This document shows positions 62,108-64,000 of a stretch of 64,000 nt of DNA, in pieces; position 1 is the stretch's first letter, and every line of letters begins with the position of its first letter. The stretch is taken from contig NZ_LMNF01000001.1 of assembly GCF_001422485.1 (NCBI RefSeq), positions 1,709,057 to 1,773,056 of the forward strand. Reading direction: 5' to 3'. A program made the position numbers and the translations under genes. This DNA is from Agreia sp. Leaf283 (lineage in GTDB: Bacteria; Actinomycetota; Actinomycetes; Actinomycetales; Microbacteriaceae). The notes under the pieces were generated by a model. The model searched no databases. It saw only the letters and a list, made by a program, of their open reading frames with translations, and was not told the DNA's origin.

Positions 62108-63376
62108 ATGGGCGTATTCGCCAAGACCGGTTCCCGGTCGCTGAAGACCACCCTGGGTGGCGCGGCCATTCTGGGAATCAGCGCGCTCGTTCTCGTCGGC
62201 TGCTCGAGCGGCTCGACCGACAGCGGCAGCGACTCCGGTGACCTGTCCCTCAAGATCGGCACGATCCTTCCTCAGACCGGTACGCTCGCCGTGCTCGGCC
62301 CGCCCGAGATCGCGGGCGTCGACCTGGCCGTCAAGGACATCAACGATGCCAAGGCCGGCATCACTGTTGACGTGACCCAGAAGGACTCGGGCGACACCAC
62401 GACCGACATCGCCTCGCAGTCGGCGACCTCGCTCGTCGCCGATGGCGTCTCCGCCATCATCGGTGCCGCGTCCTCGGGTGTCTCGAAGACGTTCATCGAC
62501 CAGGTCACCCAGGCCGGCGTCATCCAGATCTCGCCCGCCAACACCTCGCCCGACTTCACGTCGTACGAAGACGACGGATACTACTGGCGCACCGCCCCCT
62601 CCGATGTTCTGCAGGGTCGCATCCTCGGAAACAAGATCATCAAGGACGGCAAGACCAACGTCTCGATCCTCTACATGAACGATGCCTACGGCACCGGCCT
62701 CGAAGAGAACATCAAGAAGGCCCTCGAAGACGGCGGCGCCACGGTCGGAGCGGAAGAGACCTTCGAGCCGGCTTCCACCGACTTCAACTCGGCACTCACC
62801 AGCGTTCTCGCGACCGACCCCGACGCCCTGGTCGTCATCTCGTTCGACGAGATCAAGACCATCGCCGAGCAGCTCGCCGCGAAGGGCTTCGACTTCTCGA
62901 AGCTCTACGGAGCCGACGGAAACTACGGCGTCATCACCGATAAAGACACGAACGTCGACATCGCTGGCGCCCAGTTCACCAACCCCGGTGTCGAGGCCAA
63001 GGCCGAGTTCCAGGAGAAGCTCCAGGCGCTCGTCAAGGACCAGGGCAGCGACCCGCTGACCGTCTTCAGCTATGCGGCCGAGTCCTACGACGCGACCACG
63101 CTGCTGGCCCTCGCCTCCCTCCAGGGTGGCGACACCGATGGCGCGACCATCAAGGAGAACCTGCAGTCGGTCTCTGAAGGCGGAACCAAGTGCGAGTCGT
63201 TCACCGACTGCGCGAAGCTCATCGCCGACGGTGAAGACGTCGACTACGACGGCATCTCCGGCCCGATCACCTTCGACAAGAACGGTGACCCGACCGAGGC
63301 CTACGTGTCGATCTACAAGTACGACACGGGCAACAAGACCTCCTTCGAGGAGCAGGTCTTCGGCAAGCTCGACTAA
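62108..63376 (+). CDS. Branched-chain amino acid ABC transporter substrate-binding lipoprotein
   Basis: A 422-residue exported protein. The signal peptide has Lys/Arg near the start, a hydrophobic core (AAILGISALVLV) and the lipobox LVGC, so the mature protein is lipid-anchored at Cys. A Ser/Asp/Gly linker precedes the Peripla_BP_6 fold: LKIGTILPQTGTLAVLGPPE, VDLAVKDINDAKAGI, AIIGAASSGVSKTFIDQV, VIQISPANTSPDFTS and YMNDAYGTGLEENIKKAL. AAGGAG precedes the ATG at 62108. No permease or ATPase genes follow, so it may serve a transporter elsewhere. Confidence 0.92.
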   Translation: MGVFAKTGSRSLKTTLGGAAILGISALVLVGCSSGSTDSGSDSGDLSLKIGTILPQTGTLAVLGPPEIAGVDLAVKDINDAKAGITVDVTQKDSGDTTTDIASQSATSLVADGVSAIIGAASSGVSKTFIDQVTQAGVIQISPANTSPDFTSYEDDGYYWRTAPSDVLQGRILGNKIIKDGKTNVSILYMNDAYGTGLEENIKKALEDGGATVGAEETFEPASTDFNSALTSVLATDPDALVVISFDEIKTIAEQLAAKGFDFSKLYGADGNYGVITDKDTNVDIAGAQFTNPGVEAKAEFQEKLQALVKDQGSDPLTVFSYAAESYDATTLLALASLQGGDTDGATIKENLQSVSEGGTKCESFTDCAKLIADGEDVDYDGISGPITFDKNGDPTEAYVSIYKYDTGNKTSFEEQVFGKLD

Positions 63377-63398
63377 TTCTCTGACCTGTTAGAGAAGA

Positions 63399-63428
63399 GG
63401 GGCTCGGTCTTCGGACCGGGCCCCTTCG
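63399..63428 (+). terminator. Terminator after the binding-protein gene
   Basis: GGGGCTCGGTC (63399-63409), TTCG loop and GACCGGGCCCC (63414-63424), 11 bp with one wobble, then TTCG. Same UUCG-loop style as the str terminator. Confidence 0.8.
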
Positions 63429-63466
63429 TCGTGCCTGCGGCGCCGTTGATGAAGCCTCAGGATCAC

Positions 63467-63489
63467 CGTTCCCTGAGCTTGTCGAAGCG
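63467..63489. repeat. Single REP-like element
   Basis: CCGTTCCCTGAGCTTGTCGA then AGCG, one copy of the element repeated near 8.7, 9.8, 27.7 and 28.2 kb, with a C-to-T change. It lies between the terminator and the DUF222 gene; nothing else is seen in 63490-63619. Confidence 0.75.
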
Positions 63490-63619
63490 CACCCCCACCA
63501 GGCCACGTCCTCTCCTCCACAGCCCACCTTTCCCGACACCTATCCACAGACGTTTTCGCTGGTCAAGTATCGAATGCCGGTTCCGACCCGATGTCGGTGG
63601 TCACTGTTTGACTTGACCC

Positions 63620-64000
63620 ATGACATTCGAAAGCCCACCCTCCGAGCCCGACCCGTACCTGGTCGCGCTCGGCGAGGTCGCCGCCCTCGACACGCAGATA
63701 GCCCGCCTATCCGCCGTCAGGGCCAGACGCGTCGTCGAGGCCGCCCGCCAGCTCCACCGGCAAGCACCAGTCGACACGTCCACCGCCGGTCCGGTCTGGT
63801 CCACCGCCCGGGTCGAACGCGTTGAACTTCTCACCGAGCTCGCCCTGCTGACTCGACGAACCGAGTACCGCACCGCCGTTCTCGTCGACACCAGCACAGC
63901 ACTCGTCGACCGCCTCCCCGCAACCCTCGCGGCGGTCGCCGCCGGTGCCGTGTCGTGGGAGCACGCGGAAGTCATTGCGAAGCACGCCGACGGCCTCGAC
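63620..64000 (+). CDS. DUF222 (13E12-repeat) HNH-endonuclease-type protein, 5' part only
   Basis: The first 127 codons are present; the gene runs off the right edge. The visible part is a helical, Ala/Arg/Leu-rich region: EVAALDTQIARLSAVRARRV, VWSTARVERVELLTELALLT, ALLTRRTEYRTAVLVDT and AGAVSWEHAEVIAKHAD, matching the DUF222 domain that normally precedes a C-terminal HNH nuclease motif. These proteins occur in many copies in actinobacteria, especially Microbacteriaceae. The ATG at 63620 has no obvious ribosome site. The HNH part is not visible, so nuclease function is inferred. Confidence 0.8.
   Translation, partial: MTFESPPSEPDPYLVALGEVAALDTQIARLSAVRARRVVEAARQLHRQAPVDTSTAGPVWSTARVERVELLTELALLTRRTEYRTAVLVDTSTALVDRLPATLAAVAAGAVSWEHAEVIAKHADGLD

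Overview
The window is about 64 kb of a high-GC actinobacterial chromosome. The gene order, the many GTG and TTG starts, the ATGA/GTGA stop-start overlaps, the DUF222-type protein at the right edge and the frequent TANNNT box 6-7 bases before a start codon all suggest a member of the Microbacteriaceae. No rRNA, tRNA, IS element, prophage or CRISPR array was recognised. Species-level identity cannot be given from sequence reading alone.

Layout. (a) 1-3880: tail of a TgpA-like transglutaminase-domain protein whose catalytic triad is replaced, an FHA-domain protein and three membrane proteins. (b) 3895-8654: str operon rpsL-rpsG-fusA-tuf with a good promoter, a 260-base leader and a UUCG-loop terminator. 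(c) 8661-14556: REP-like repeats, a fructosamine-kinase-like protein, an orphan MT0933-type antitoxin, a GT2/GtrA/GT-C-like cassette and a poxvirus-type topoisomerase IB. (d) 14615-27675: S10 and spc operons (rpsJ to rplO, secY, adk, map); rpsN is absent and four stem-loops lie in its usual place. (e) 27676-42524: about 15 kb separating map from infA, genes that are usually close together. It holds two REP arrays, a GIY-YIG protein, a mannitol PTS locus (regulator, IIB-like protein, HPr, EI, MtlA, MtlF, MtlD), and a lipid-type cluster (UbiA-like, PEP-dikinase-like, CDP-alcohol phosphotransferase, GNAT, dolichol-kinase-like, CDP-archaeol-synthase-like). (f) 42549-47995: infA-rpmJ-rpsM-rpsK-rpoA-rplQ, truA, rplM-rpsI. 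(g) 48037-58180: glmM, an SDR, coaA, glmS, acpS, two tandem alanine-racemase-like genes, tsaE-tsaB-rimI-tsaD. (h) 58191-64000: two small proline-rich membrane proteins, a SAM methyltransferase, a lone groES under two CIRCE operators, rarD, a Liv-type binding lipoprotein and a truncated DUF222 protein.

The most interesting points are: (1) the two adjacent alanine racemase homologues carry complementary halves of one active site. The first has the PLP lysine but not the catalytic tyrosine; the second has the tyrosine and the MDQ motif but not the lysine and most of the barrel. Because alanine racemase sites are built from both subunits, an obligate heterodimer is predicted. (2) A lipid-head-group-like cluster combines UbiA, a CDP-alcohol phosphotransferase, a CTP-dependent lipid-kinase-like protein and a CarS-like protein with a PEP-synthase-like phosphotransferase. 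(3) Several strong inverted repeats in ribosomal-protein leaders, above all a three-way junction before rpsM and a perfect 16-bp hairpin before rpoA, look like cis-regulatory RNAs.

Much of the remainder is conserved core machinery: translation, secretion, transcription, peptidoglycan precursor supply (GlmM, GlmS, Alr), the t6A modification proteins and cofactor genes (CoaA, AcpS).
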